A DNA stretch of 64,000 bases, from positions 1 through 64,000 of the forward strand of contig AJFK01000355.1 of the NCBI GenBank assembly GCA_000467715.1, read 5' to 3'. Under the pieces are notes generated by a model. The model had not been told where the DNA came from and searched no databases. It saw only the letters and a program-made list of their open reading frames with translations. Source of the stretch: Hysterium pulicare CBS 123377 (taxonomy: Eukaryota > Ascomycota > Dothideomycetes > Hysteriales > Hysteriaceae). The stretch's first letter is position 1. Every line of letters starts with the position of its first letter. The position numbers and the translations under genes were made by a program. Below, piece by piece: positions 53,154 to 62,884 of the stretch.

Positions 53154-54084
53154 TTTAGTGGAATGGTGGGTATTGATACGATAAGGATGAGGTTGCTTTC
53201 TTATGTGAATTATTTCGATTTTGAATGATGCGGGATTTCACGGTATGAGCAATGGGTGGCTGCGGTTTTCATTACTTTCTATCTCATGTCGTTGCTTCAT
53301 GGATAGGGAGCGTTTCAGCTTCATGGCTCTGTTGCAGGATAACGGGATGATGGGCTTGTACGGGTATACCAAGGGCGTTTTAGGGAGGCAGTAAATGTTC
53401 ACAAATGATTATTCCGTTGAACTTCCTTCTTCTTTTCATCCTTCAACATCTATTGAGTATTGAAATGGTATGTTTTCCCACACCTGGACCCCTTACTCAA
53501 GCTAGGCTGATAGATGAGACGGAGCCAGTTTAAGTATCGTAGTTCATTATACTCCGGCTTCCTTTTCCACTATACTCAATATGAGAAGGCTATACCGACA
53601 GCAACTTGGAGGTGTAGATACTCTTCTAGCATTATGCTGAGCTTCAACCGCTACAGACGCCCTGCAAGGAGTGTTGGTGCGGGGTTATTGCCAGCCCATA
53701 GTAACGAATCCATGCGCCTTGTGTTGTTGCTAAGGTGGAATCATCCCTCTCATTATACCTTTCGGTTGCGTAGCCATTGACCATTCGTAAATCTCTGGGT
53801 GTCCATTAGGCAACAATTTCATGTTTTCTGTCCGCATTAGACTCCAACCTCAAGGAGTTCTCGCCATTCTTTCCTCCTTGCCTCTCCACCGAAACTTGTC
53901 GTTTCTCCGATCTCTTCCAATGTCCCATATACTGGGCGCCTTGAATATCCCGGAAGTTGCACTCCTCGATTCGTTCTCTAGTCATTTTGCCCCCAGCATG
54001 CAACAAGGCTGAGGCCTTTTCGTTGCCACTTCTCTGACACCCTTCCTGCAAGCACTTCACCTACCTTCCTCGCGAATTGTCGGA
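53154..54084. other. Intergenic region
   Basis: 3' flank of SMC3. Small open frames at 53514-53780 and 53821-54012 have no recognisable content. No gene is called. Confidence 0.35.
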
Positions 54085-55670
54085 ATGTCTCCATTGTCGA
54101 AGCCGAACGAGCTATGCTCCGACTGCTCGAAGCTCGACTTCGATAAGCTATTCTTTGGCCCCAGAGGCTGTCCATGCATAAGAAAACGGCTCGGCACATT
54201 CGACACGATGATAACAGAATCGGAGAGCTGTAGCTTCTGCCGCCTGTTATCTTTTGGTATTGATCCTCTTTATATTGACACGGAGTGGCGCTCAGTACTC
54301 TTGGAAGACAAATTAGGATGTTTCCTGAAAGCCCAACGCGCCGACTCCGTGGAAGCGTTGTGCATCAAGGACGATGGTGATGAGGATACTTCCTCGACCC
54401 TGACGACTTCCGCAACGACTTTGGCGATACGATTACGATCTTCCGTTTCAAGTCTGTCACCTCACTTCCATTCCATGGTCATAAAACTTGTGTCTGGAAG
54501 CCACGATCATACACGAAGAACATTGCTCGATGGGTGGCCAGCAAGCTATCCGAAAATAAATTTTGATTTCCTCCAAAATTGCATGGCGAACTGCGAGAGA
54601 GACCTTGGAGAGGCTGTGGGGACTTTTCGGACGCTTTGATTGATGATTTATATTCATATACACGTTCCTTTCGCGTTATTGATGTTCGCAATCGGGTGGT
54701 ATTAAACGTTGACATGAAACACGCCAGATACGCAGCTTTGAGCTATCGATAGGGCCTTTCCCAGGACTCCTATCTATCCCGGCAGAAAGAGGGTTCCTAC
54801 AATAACGACGGTCCAGAATCAGAGTCGTCACTTCCACAAATCCTACCGAGAACGATTGAGGATGCCATATCAACGTGCTGTTCACTGGGTATTGGCTACC
54901 TATGGGTTGACCTATTCTGCATCGACCAGCGCCCTTCAGAAGAGAAGGCGCTTCAGCTCCGTAACGTGGGCTACACTTATGGCAATGCTGTGGTTACTCT
55001 TATCGCTGTTACTGGCACTGATTCTGAAGCGGGCCTCCCCGGGATAAACGGAAGTCACCAATCCCAAGAAGGGCGTCCAAATTAAATACGAGAAAAAGTT
55101 GCCGGCTTTGATATGATCACGGGGTTGCCACTTCTCCGGGAGCAGGTTTCATATTGCGCGTGGTCTACAAGACGTGGACTGTCCAGGAAGGCCTACTCTC
55201 AAACGGTGCATCATATTCGGTGGAGCGGTCCCCATTTTCGTATGCAACAAAGTTTTCGATGCAGAATCGTTAAGAAGCTTGCATGTGGAATCAAATGTTG
55301 CTCATGCAGCTCCTGTAGATTCTTTGGCTCTATGCGCGACAATTGCTTCCCGTATCGATCCCTCGAATCGGCGACGGATATTCTTTGACTACGCGAGAAT
55401 TATCGAGAAATATACCGAGCGGGATCTCTCTCGGGACTCGGACATCTTAGATGCGCTTTCTGGCTGAATGGAACCCACCTCGCAGCTCACGAAGACACCC
55501 TTTGTCTGGGTTATACCAAGTGAATGGTTTGTTGATGGCTTGTCTTAGTCTGCCGCACACGGGACAACGCGTGAGCCAGAAAGGTTTCCTCAGTCCCCGA
55601 GCTGGTCATGGCTAGATGGCGGCTCTGACTTTGCGAATGGCGATTCGCTCAGTCACTCAAATCTCTCCAT
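54085..55670 (+). pseudogene. Second decayed HET-domain gene
   Basis: Plus-strand remnant of a HET gene of a different subtype from the one at 34330. The N-terminal piece begins MSPLSKPNELCSDC and has CxxC-type pairs (CSDCSKLDF, CSFCRLLSF), typical of HET leaders. HET core words survive: RYAALSY, IGYLWVDLFCIDQ, AWSTR followed by WTVQEG in another frame, then IFFDYARIIEKYTERDL and SPSWSWLDGG. The reading frame is broken several times (roughly four or more), so it is older or more damaged than the first HET locus. It lies immediately upstream of the RING-like array. Confidence 0.68.
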
Positions 55671-56545
55671 CGCAATGGGACGACAGAATACGTTAAGAGT
55701 TCTCTATCATCATTCAGGACGCTGAAGTTGAAGATGAGTGGCATACCCATTTGCTAAGAATAGCCAAGAAAAGCATTCTCCACCACGATATTTGTCCGGA
55801 ATGTCGTGAAGGAACCAATAGAGAAGGATCACAGTAGGTTTCGGCCTTCGTGGAGCGTGCGATGACTATGATCAGAAGCGTCTTCGAGTTGAGTCTTATA
55901 TTGCACACTTCCAAATATCCGAAGTAGAGACAAGAAATCGGCGAAGTCCCTAGAACAGGAGGGAAGAATCTACCTCTCAACTCCAGACTTCGCTATCCTG
56001 ACAGAAGATGGGCCAACATCTAGCCACGACTTTCGTTTCCTCTTTCAAATTTCATGAGCCAGGAAAGCTACCAATGGCCTGTCGACGGCTAAAAGGAGTT
56101 TCTCATGCTGAGACGCTGGATGAGACCGACTCTTCCAAGACAGCACCTCAGAAGTCCTGCAATTATGCGGCAGCACTGGTTATTCGCCGCCACGGTGTGG
56201 CCCATCGCTTCGGTATCGCTGCTATATCTACGAAGGTCTAGGATAGGGCGCAGTCACAGCCAACAATTGGGTACCTCGAGTAAAGCTCTTTGTACGTGGA
56301 ATCATCAAGGCAGTTCCCGTTGTAGTGACTGCTTGTGACTGCTTGCGACGGTTGGGATGAGTAACGCCCGCCGCTACCCTCACCATCTATCTTAACCTAC
56401 TGAAAGCGGATTCCAACACCGATAAATCCACTTCGGAATATCTCGCTTCAGTCTTTGCTATTCTTCCTGGTCATCGACTTCTTCTCCGCTATTTCTCAAG
56501 TCTGCCTTCTTATCGCAACTATCTCGTGAAAGCCAATCAACACGC
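55671..56545. other. Intergenic region between the HET remnant and the RING-like array
   Basis: May include the decayed 3' end of the HET locus. Open frames of 77-88 codons at 55714-56338 show nothing recognisable. It also contains the promoter position of the first array member. Confidence 0.3.
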
Positions 56546-57175
56546 ATGAAATCGCTCCGGACCGCGCTCGACATCTTCTCAGCTGCTGATTTCGACATCA
56601 ACACGAATGTTCCTCCACCTCTTGAGAGTCAGAAGTGCAGCTACTGTTGGGAGAGTTTTGGGGCAAATCATCCAGAAAACCCAAACAAGGTTCCTTGTCA
56701 GCCAATCGGCCTCCTTCCTTGCAATCATCTCATCGGGAGAGTGTGTTTCGACAAGTAATGTCGCAGCGGCAACGACCTTTGCCCAATATGCCGAGTCCAC
56801 CTATCGAAGAAACCGCTCACTCGATTAAATGAGTACAGTTTTCACAGTATTACGTCGAGGATTTGCGAAACGAAATGGTCTAGATTCCATGATACTTCTT
56901 GACGGTCGTCGGAATTCTTTAGCTTGCCGTGGTCACTTGCAAGACGGAAGGATTACTGCAAGCGAAGCCTGTCTACTTTGGGTCGACCACATCCTTCGCA
57001 TTTCTGTTCTTCTCCCAATGAAGTCTTTCTATGCTATGATAGCCATCATTTTGATCAGGGACTTACGGATCTGTTCTTGTTGCATACATGGAGTTTTATT
57101 CTACTTCTCAATATTGCGGCCTCTTCATTGGTTTTGATCGGTCTTTTCTGCCTCGCGGTTTCCAAGAAGGTTTAG
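56546..57175 (+). pseudogene. RING-like membrane protein, array copy 1 (broken)
   Basis: First of five tandem relatives. The N-terminus (MKSLRTALDIFSAADFD) aligns with copies 2 and 3, and the zinc core is nearly complete: CSYC, a Cys in VPCQP, CNHLIGRVC, CRSGND and CPIC. A TAA codon at 56756-56758 lies inside the core, where copies 2 and 3 have Leu, and the same frame continues after it through CPICRVHLSKK. Further on, the region equivalent to LQDG.ITA..A..WV.H (LQDGRITASEACLLWVDH) and the last membrane segment (ILLLNIAASSLVLIGLFCLAVSKKV) are in other frames. There are therefore about three interruptions. The good preservation of the pieces suggests recent loss. Confidence 0.75.
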
Positions 57176-57577
57176 GGAGAGTGAGAGGTAGAGCTCATTG
57201 ACCGGAGTCTCTTGTTTTACTCGGTAAACGTATGAACATGAGTCATACTGAACAAATAGTTCTGGATATTTTCCCCCCTCTCTAAGCTTAGGTCTCATTT
57301 TTTGTGAGCGTTTGTCTCGCGTCTCGTCTGCATACGGGAGGTTGCCTCGGGCGGACGAATCAAAGACCCCTTCACCATGCTTGTTTCCACAATGCATACA
57401 TCGGAGAATCACACCGCCAGTCTATCATAAACGTCCCTAATTTCCAATCCAAAGTTTCACAATATCATAACCATATCTACCGCTATCTCCCTTCATGGGA
57501 AGCCTCCCAACTCTCGGATAACCGGCTCCTCTTGCAGTGTGCACTGCGATTTTTCAACCCTTCAACCAAGCTTCCCA
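57176..57577. other. Spacer between array copies 1 and 2
   Basis: About 400 bp, presumably the promoter of copy 2. No TATA-like box was recognised and no gene is supported. Confidence 0.35.
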
Positions 57578-58444
57578 ATGCTATCGCTCCGCGCCGCTCT
57601 CGATAGTATCAGGTCCGATGACTTCGTCACAACGACCGATGTATCTCCTCCACAAGATGAATACTGCTTCATCTGCTGGAGCCCATTCCCAAGTTCGGAC
57701 GATACGGATCACGAAGCCACTTGCGAAGCTATCGGCTTTCTACCATGCAAGCACCTCATCGGGAACCAATGTTTCAAACGCCTCTGCGAAGATGGAAACA
57801 AAACTTGCCCAGTATGCAAGGTTTGTTTGACAAAGAAGGATCGAGCTCGTCCCAGCACATTGAGCTTTCTTGGTATTATGACGAGGATCTGTGATTCGCG
57901 TTGGTTCGCTATATTCGACACATTGTACAACGTCACTCCCTCCGAAGAAGACACATATCCACTTCTCGTCGAGCGTCACCGGAAGAGGATGCAGGACGGA
58001 ACCATTACAGCGGGCCAAGCATTGTCGGTCTGGGTCAACCACGTTTGTTCGGCCTGCCTGTTCTTGCTCCTATTCTGTGGATACCCCGTTCTCCTCTACC
58101 GCACCTTCTCCCATCTCTGTTCTCTCGCTTGGTACAAATTGTACGACTTATTGAACCCAAGCCCGAGAAACTACCAGGAAACCTATATTTTTGGCATTAC
58201 ATACATCATATTAGCAATCCTAATAAGACTCTATTACGCCATACTTCGTTACGTCAAGACGAGAACCCTAAAAAGAGTGGCGGGCTTCCTGATCTTAGCA
58301 TATGTCTTTGATCAGTCCACTGGCTTATACTTCGGGGATCTTTGGGGCTGGTTGTGGTTGGCGAATTTCGCAGCCTTCCTGGTCGTACTCGCTGGTTTGC
58401 TTTGCTACGCTGTTACTAAGAACAAGGTCCAAAGAGCCGAATAA
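57578..58444 (+). CDS. RING-like zinc-finger membrane protein, array copy 2
   Basis: Intact single-exon gene of 288 aa. The start at 57578 (MLSLRAALDS) was chosen over an in-frame ATG at 57539 because it lines up with the N-termini of copies 1 and 3. Zinc core: Cys30, Cys33, Cys49, Cys57, His59, Cys65, Cys70, Cys77 and Cys80. It resembles a RING finger, but Gly62 sits where ligand 5 normally is (CKHLIGNQC). The core is followed by a conserved helix-rich stretch (MQDGTITAGQALSVWVNH) and about three to four membrane segments (ACLFLLLFCGYPVLLY, FGITYIILAILIRLYYAIL, FAAFLVVLAGLLCYAV). The likely role, by family, is a membrane-anchored E3 ubiquitin ligase or a zinc-binding relative. Substrate and organelle are unknown. 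Confidence 0.82.
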   Translation: MLSLRAALDSIRSDDFVTTTDVSPPQDEYCFICWSPFPSSDDTDHEATCEAIGFLPCKHLIGNQCFKRLCEDGNKTCPVCKVCLTKKDRARPSTLSFLGIMTRICDSRWFAIFDTLYNVTPSEEDTYPLLVERHRKRMQDGTITAGQALSVWVNHVCSACLFLLLFCGYPVLLYRTFSHLCSLAWYKLYDLLNPSPRNYQETYIFGITYIILAILIRLYYAILRYVKTRTLKRVAGFLILAYVFDQSTGLYFGDLWGWLWLANFAAFLVVLAGLLCYAVTKNKVQRAE

Positions 58445-58996
58445 TCTGACCGTGGGTCTCTTGGGGGGTCAACTTTGGTCGTGCTCAACAAACCGCTTGT
58501 GGATTAGGGCAAACGGGTATTATCATATGTTGTGTTCGGACGGTCTGTCTGCGTCTACCACTTTCTTTACTACCAGCCTACAAGGTCCAGCCAGACTCGG
58601 TACCAGTCGTTTGAGCAAATTGCCATCCTTGAGGTTGTTCCGAAAGTAGCATGTAAAATGACACCTCTCCAGGCTTGTACGGTTATGAAAGTCGGTTGTA
58701 TGACGGATACTGACACCCATCGTGGTGTTCGTTGTTCAGTAATGATGAAAAGTATCCTGAAAGGGAGTGAATGAAATGATTTATTTGGAAAGTATCAAAA
58801 CAATGTTACGAACCTTAGAGCTTCAACACGGTCTACACAATGAATCCACAGAATACCTATATAAAGCCTACGCACTCCTCCATTTGTTCCTCAGATTACC
58901 CCTCTGATCACTCCTCTGATCACTTCTCAAATCATCAGTCCTCGGATCACTCCTCCCGGATTTCCCCCTCGAATACACAATTGTCACCTTGGAAAA
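58445..58996. promoter_or_regulatory. Spacer with TATA box upstream of array copy 3
   Basis: A TATA-like box (tatataaag, 58858-58866) lies about 130 bp before the ATG of copy 3. Between them are adjacent copies of cctctgatcact (about 58890-58915), with a third variant near 58938. No gene is supported, although 58532-58774 is open. Confidence 0.5.
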
Positions 58997-59839
58997 ATGC
59001 CCTCCCTTAAGGTGGCTCTCCATAACCTCACAAGCGACAACTTCGAGGTCACAAAGGATTTCTCGCCCCCTGCAGCAGATGACAGATGCAGCTACTGCTG
59101 GCGGAATTGGGGAACGAAGTATGATGAAGATGACCCGAACGAAATACCCTGTCAACCTGTTGGCCTTCTCCCATGCAAACATCTTATAGGCGAAGAGTGC
59201 TTTGATAGCTTGTGCCTAAGTGGCAATGATCTCTGCCCGGTATGTAGGGTGCAGCTCACGAAGACGCCCAAAGTAGCATCTGGTAGGTTTAGCTTCGAGT
59301 CTATTCTGACGGCACTCTGCAACACCACACAATTTGAAATGATGGATGGTTTTGCGGAGGAATTTGACCAGATTTCGGATCTGGGTCCCTACCGCGATAA
59401 GCTCCAAGATGGGTCTATAACCGCTCGAGAGGCGGGGTGGATCTTCGCAAATCATGTCCTTCTATCCCTAGGCGTGCTCCTCGCAAGGTTCATCTTTGAC
59501 ATTCCGTTATTTCTATTCGATAGAACTCGGTTTTCTCTATCTCCAACTCCTGAGTCCGCTACTTTTTGCATGAAACTCTATGTCCTTTTGGTACTTGGGG
59601 GCTTGTTAATGGAATCCTTTTCCGTTCGCCTTAGACATTCATCCCTCTGGAGAAACATGACTTTCTGTCTACGTCAAGTCGCAAGGTTGACTTTGTTGTC
59701 TACTCCTTATGCTGTTAAGGTCAGTCTGGTAACCAACTATATTTATTTTGTGCCTTACCTCTCCATAGTAGTATGTCTACTTTACGTTGCGGTAACAAAG
59801 AAGCAGAAGTTAGCCAAAGGGCTCAAGAAGAACGAGTAG
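58997..59839 (+). CDS. RING-like zinc-finger membrane protein, array copy 3
   Basis: Intact single-exon gene of 280 aa. Zinc core: Cys31, Cys34, Cys52, Cys60, His62, Cys68, Cys73, Cys80 and Cys83, with Gly65 at the ligand-5 position (CKHLIGEEC). After the core comes the family stretch LQDGSITAREAGWIFANH and then hydrophobic segments (VLLSLGVLLARFIFDIPLFLF, KLYVLLVLGGLL and YIYFVPYLSIVVCLLYVAV), ending in a Lys-rich tail. It is closest to the broken copy 1 in the core (CSYCW, PCQPxGLLPC, GNDLCP). Family and function are as for copy 2; outside the zinc core the two differ a great deal. Confidence 0.83.
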   Translation: MPSLKVALHNLTSDNFEVTKDFSPPAADDRCSYCWRNWGTKYDEDDPNEIPCQPVGLLPCKHLIGEECFDSLCLSGNDLCPVCRVQLTKTPKVASGRFSFESILTALCNTTQFEMMDGFAEEFDQISDLGPYRDKLQDGSITAREAGWIFANHVLLSLGVLLARFIFDIPLFLFDRTRFSLSPTPESATFCMKLYVLLVLGGLLMESFSVRLRHSSLWRNMTFCLRQVARLTLLSTPYAVKVSLVTNYIYFVPYLSIVVCLLYVAVTKKQKLAKGLKKNE

Positions 59840-60352
59840 ATCCAGCCTATTTTGTAGCAGAATATAATAATTACAAGAACGAAATTAAATCACATGACAA
59901 ATTGTGGATTTTAGTAAGTGATTCCAAGTCCCTAAAAACCTCGCTCCTATCTCCGAATGCTAAACTTCTCTACGCTAATGTTAGTGCCGCTCATCCATTG
60001 AGAGTTATGATACTATTTTCAGCAGTATTGGAGCAGTGAGAATGTCATCACCAGGGAGCAAGTTCCACTCGCCCGACCTACGTCTTTGTCAAACTCGTAT
60101 CTTCACTCCACAAGCCTCGGTTCACGTCGACTCTGACTCAGGGCGTGTGACAGAATATGACTCAGTGAATCTATTCATTTTCTAGAACAATTTCCATGAT
60201 GACGATGAATCATGTCCCGGGTGAGTTGAACGGGAACCACTCGGTAGCATATAAAAGCATTATACCTTCTCTCCTATTGTTCTCTCTCAACCAATCCCGA
60301 TTACCTCCCCGCGAAAGCATCCCCCATCGTTCTCTACGACTGGACTCCAAAC
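59840..60352. promoter_or_regulatory. Spacer with TATA box upstream of array copy 4
   Basis: A TATA-like box (atataaaag, about 60249-60257) lies about 100 bp before the ATG of copy 4, with a C/T-rich leader in between. No gene is supported. Confidence 0.5.
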
Positions 60353-61255
60353 ATGGCCTTTCCACAAGGTGCACTCAATGCTATTACGGTTGCCGTAACT
60401 GACGATATTCCCCCACCACCAGCGTATTCTTATTGCTACCTCTGTGCTCGCGAATACGGTATGAAGCTAGGCAGCATCGACCCATATGAAGTCTGCTATC
60501 CCGTTGGCCTTCTTCCATGTGGGCATCACTTAGGGACGGAATGTTACGAGCAACTCCATATGGCAGGCGTAACCCACTGTCCGTTTTGCCAGATTCCACT
60601 ACTCCAAACCCCGCAAGTCAGCAACTCGCTCTTTTTTTCCATCCTCACAAAAGTTTGCGAAACGCGGTGGTTTCAATGCGTCGATACATGGGTCTGTCAG
60701 TGGACCGCCGGCCCCTTCAGGCTCGCAAATGGCACTGCTAATCGAAGAAAGGTCACACTCGGTGGCAGCATAACATTCAAGGAAGCTGTCCCGGTGTGGG
60801 TCAATACCTTGTCACTACTTTCGCAAATGGCCATCACTTTCTTCTTGATCACTTTGGTGGTTGAATTCGCCGCCTTGGCATGCACGCTCTTTATGGCTAT
60901 ATCAATTATCATGGCCACGAAAGCGTTTCCGCAGATCCATGATACAGCAAACCCGATAGTGGCTCAGCTCCTCGGATCAACTTTAGTTGTGTGGATGCTG
61001 TTTCTAACCTTTTGTGTAACTAGGCGGACGCTGAAGGTATTATACGTTGCAGCTGGACGGAAGTGGACAATGATAACATGCTTCGAGCTTGGATTGGTCA
61101 TGTGGTTACCGTTGGGCTGGCAACCTCTCTTTGCATTATGGATCGTGATGGTAGCCAACCTTGCTGCCTATGGTTTGGTAGTAGCTGCACTCCTAGCATT
61201 CGCGATGTTGAAGAAGAGGCATTGGAAAAAGGTCATCCAGAAGCAGAGGGGGTAA
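60353..61255 (+). CDS. RING-like zinc-finger membrane protein, array copy 4
   Basis: Intact single-exon gene of 300 aa, more diverged. Zinc core: Cys28, Cys31, Cys48, Cys56, His58, Cys64, His69, Cys76 and Cys79, with Gly61 at the ligand-5 position (CGHHLGTEC). His69 replaces the Cys that copies 2 and 3 carry four residues after the preceding Cys. The family stretch is GGSITFKEAVPVWVN. About four strong membrane segments follow (MAITFFLITLVVEFAALACTL, LLGSTLVVWMLFLTF, CFELGLVMWLPLGW, AAYGLVVAALLAFAML), then a basic tail (KKRHWKKVIQKQRG). It has the most hydrophobic C-terminus of the array. Confidence 0.82.
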   Translation: MAFPQGALNAITVAVTDDIPPPPAYSYCYLCAREYGMKLGSIDPYEVCYPVGLLPCGHHLGTECYEQLHMAGVTHCPFCQIPLLQTPQVSNSLFFSILTKVCETRWFQCVDTWVCQWTAGPFRLANGTANRRKVTLGGSITFKEAVPVWVNTLSLLSQMAITFFLITLVVEFAALACTLFMAISIIMATKAFPQIHDTANPIVAQLLGSTLVVWMLFLTFCVTRRTLKVLYVAAGRKWTMITCFELGLVMWLPLGWQPLFALWIVMVANLAAYGLVVAALLAFAMLKKRHWKKVIQKQRG

Positions 61256-61959
61256 GGGCTTTTGGGACTGACTGCGGAAGAAGCAGGCGTAGAGAAGCCC
61301 GTCACTGTTCCAACGCCAAGGACGTCCGATGGGCTGTAAGTCCGATCTAGCATAAATACCTTCCCACGTGATCTTACTTGTAGCATCAGAATCCCATCTG
61401 TTTTGTTTTATTATCCCCATTATCTTGGTTCCAACCATGCGCATTTATCAGTCTATCGGAATGCGGCCACTTTCTTTGGATGAATCCGCCCTTTCGAGAA
61501 GACAACATTGTGAACGACTGAACCCACCACGACGGAACCCACCGTTATTAATTCCGGCATATAAAGCATGCACAACAATATGAACAATGAATTGCACTAC
61601 TCCAACTCACATACCTGATAATCAAACGGTTTGTTTCCCGTTATTCTTTCAGTGAACACTAGTTGTGGAAACTTTCGACTGTGAAGAAAAGTTTGTTTAG
61701 TGACTTCACAGCTCATAGGCTGACTCTCAGTCGTACTTGGTGTATAAACTGCGTGTGAATGACAGCCCTGCCTTTCCATTTAGCAAACTAAAGTGATATA
61801 CCTTTATGTGCAATGTCCATATTAAGATTTACGCAGTCCACCTCTGCTCTACCCAACCCAGACATCCACGACAACCCCTTATCAACTCTGTAAGTTACCA
61901 TCCATTTCCTGAAGATCTATTAGTAACATGGCAGAAATAACCTCCGATACTGGACCGCG
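61256..61959. other. Spacer between array copies 4 and 5
   Basis: TATA-like words occur at 61558-61566 (catataaag) and 61741-61749 (tgtataaac). A short frame opened by an ATG at 61929 overlaps the start of copy 5 in another frame and may act as an upstream ORF. No gene is supported. Confidence 0.4.
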
Positions 61960-62655
61960 ATGGCTCCGAACGAAACCACGAACTGGAAGTCCGACACAGG
62001 ACTTTCCTTTCGTGCCAGCTTCCTCCGCGCGCTCCGACACCCGATGAACGCGTGTGATATAACCCAGACCACATTCGTCGATGACACCTGCTTTATCTGC
62101 AAACGTAGGTTTGGTTTCGTTGAAGAATTGGGCGAGGTGCCGGAGCATGCCTTTCGGGTACCAGGATGCGGCCATATTGTCGGCGTTCACTGCCTCCTGT
62201 CTCATGTTGACCCATCGCCGGAAATGGTCGATCGCGGGGTTGTACCAATGAACACTTGTCCTTATTGCTCAACAAACCTGTTTGATTGGCGTGTGGGTCC
62301 TGTGGAAGATCAAGTCCAAGATCAGGTAGAGGAGCAACTCCAGGGAGAGGTTGAGGAGCATGTTGCAACGGAAGTTCGTAAAGCTCCTAAAGTGCGTATT
62401 CTCCTCTCCCGAGATCTTCAGGCAAAGATTAGACAAGAGGCTGAGCGACAATTTGGCGTTGAACTACCCCCTGACCAATATGTTGGAGTGACGGTCCAGT
62501 TCCGTGCGCCCCCTGGATGGGCCATTGATGAGGATGGAAATTGGCGGTCAACTGAGAGGCCGCCCGGATATCTTGTTCGAAACGCAATCCCGCTGGGAGT
62601 CATCTTGTTTATGTGTGTCTTCAGAGTAGTGGCATACTACTTCAGATATCAGTAA
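61960..62655 (+). CDS. RING-like zinc-finger protein with one membrane segment, array copy 5
   Basis: Intact single-exon gene of 231 aa, the most divergent member. Zinc core: Cys44, Cys47, Cys70, His72, Cys78, His82, Cys100 and Cys103, with Gly75 at the ligand-5 position (CGHIVGVHC). The spacing to the final CPYC is longer than in the other copies. Instead of several membrane helices it has an acidic Gln/Glu-Val repeat (EDQVQDQVEEQLQGEVEEHV), a mixed region and a single C-terminal hydrophobic segment (AIPLGVILFMCVFRVVAYYF), suggesting a tail anchor. It may be a true family member or an older relative that shares only the core. Confidence 0.75.
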   Translation: MAPNETTNWKSDTGLSFRASFLRALRHPMNACDITQTTFVDDTCFICKRRFGFVEELGEVPEHAFRVPGCGHIVGVHCLLSHVDPSPEMVDRGVVPMNTCPYCSTNLFDWRVGPVEDQVQDQVEEQLQGEVEEHVATEVRKAPKVRILLSRDLQAKIRQEAERQFGVELPPDQYVGVTVQFRAPPGWAIDEDGNWRSTERPPGYLVRNAIPLGVILFMCVFRVVAYYFRYQ

Positions 62656-62884
62656 GGCCTAAGGAGAGAGTTATGAATGAGTCCAAGTCTGGGCTATGGT
62701 GTTCTCGAAGTTTATGTGAGAATCTGACTTGTCATCAAGTCCTTGATTGGGGATAGCAGAATTTATCAAAATTTTCATATGGGTAGAAGGCATAAAAGTT
62801 GGCTTGGCATGGTTCGAGAGCAGACTTGGATTTTGCCAGTGGTTTTTGTGAGCGTGCCGCCATATCATTCATACAATTGTCCCA

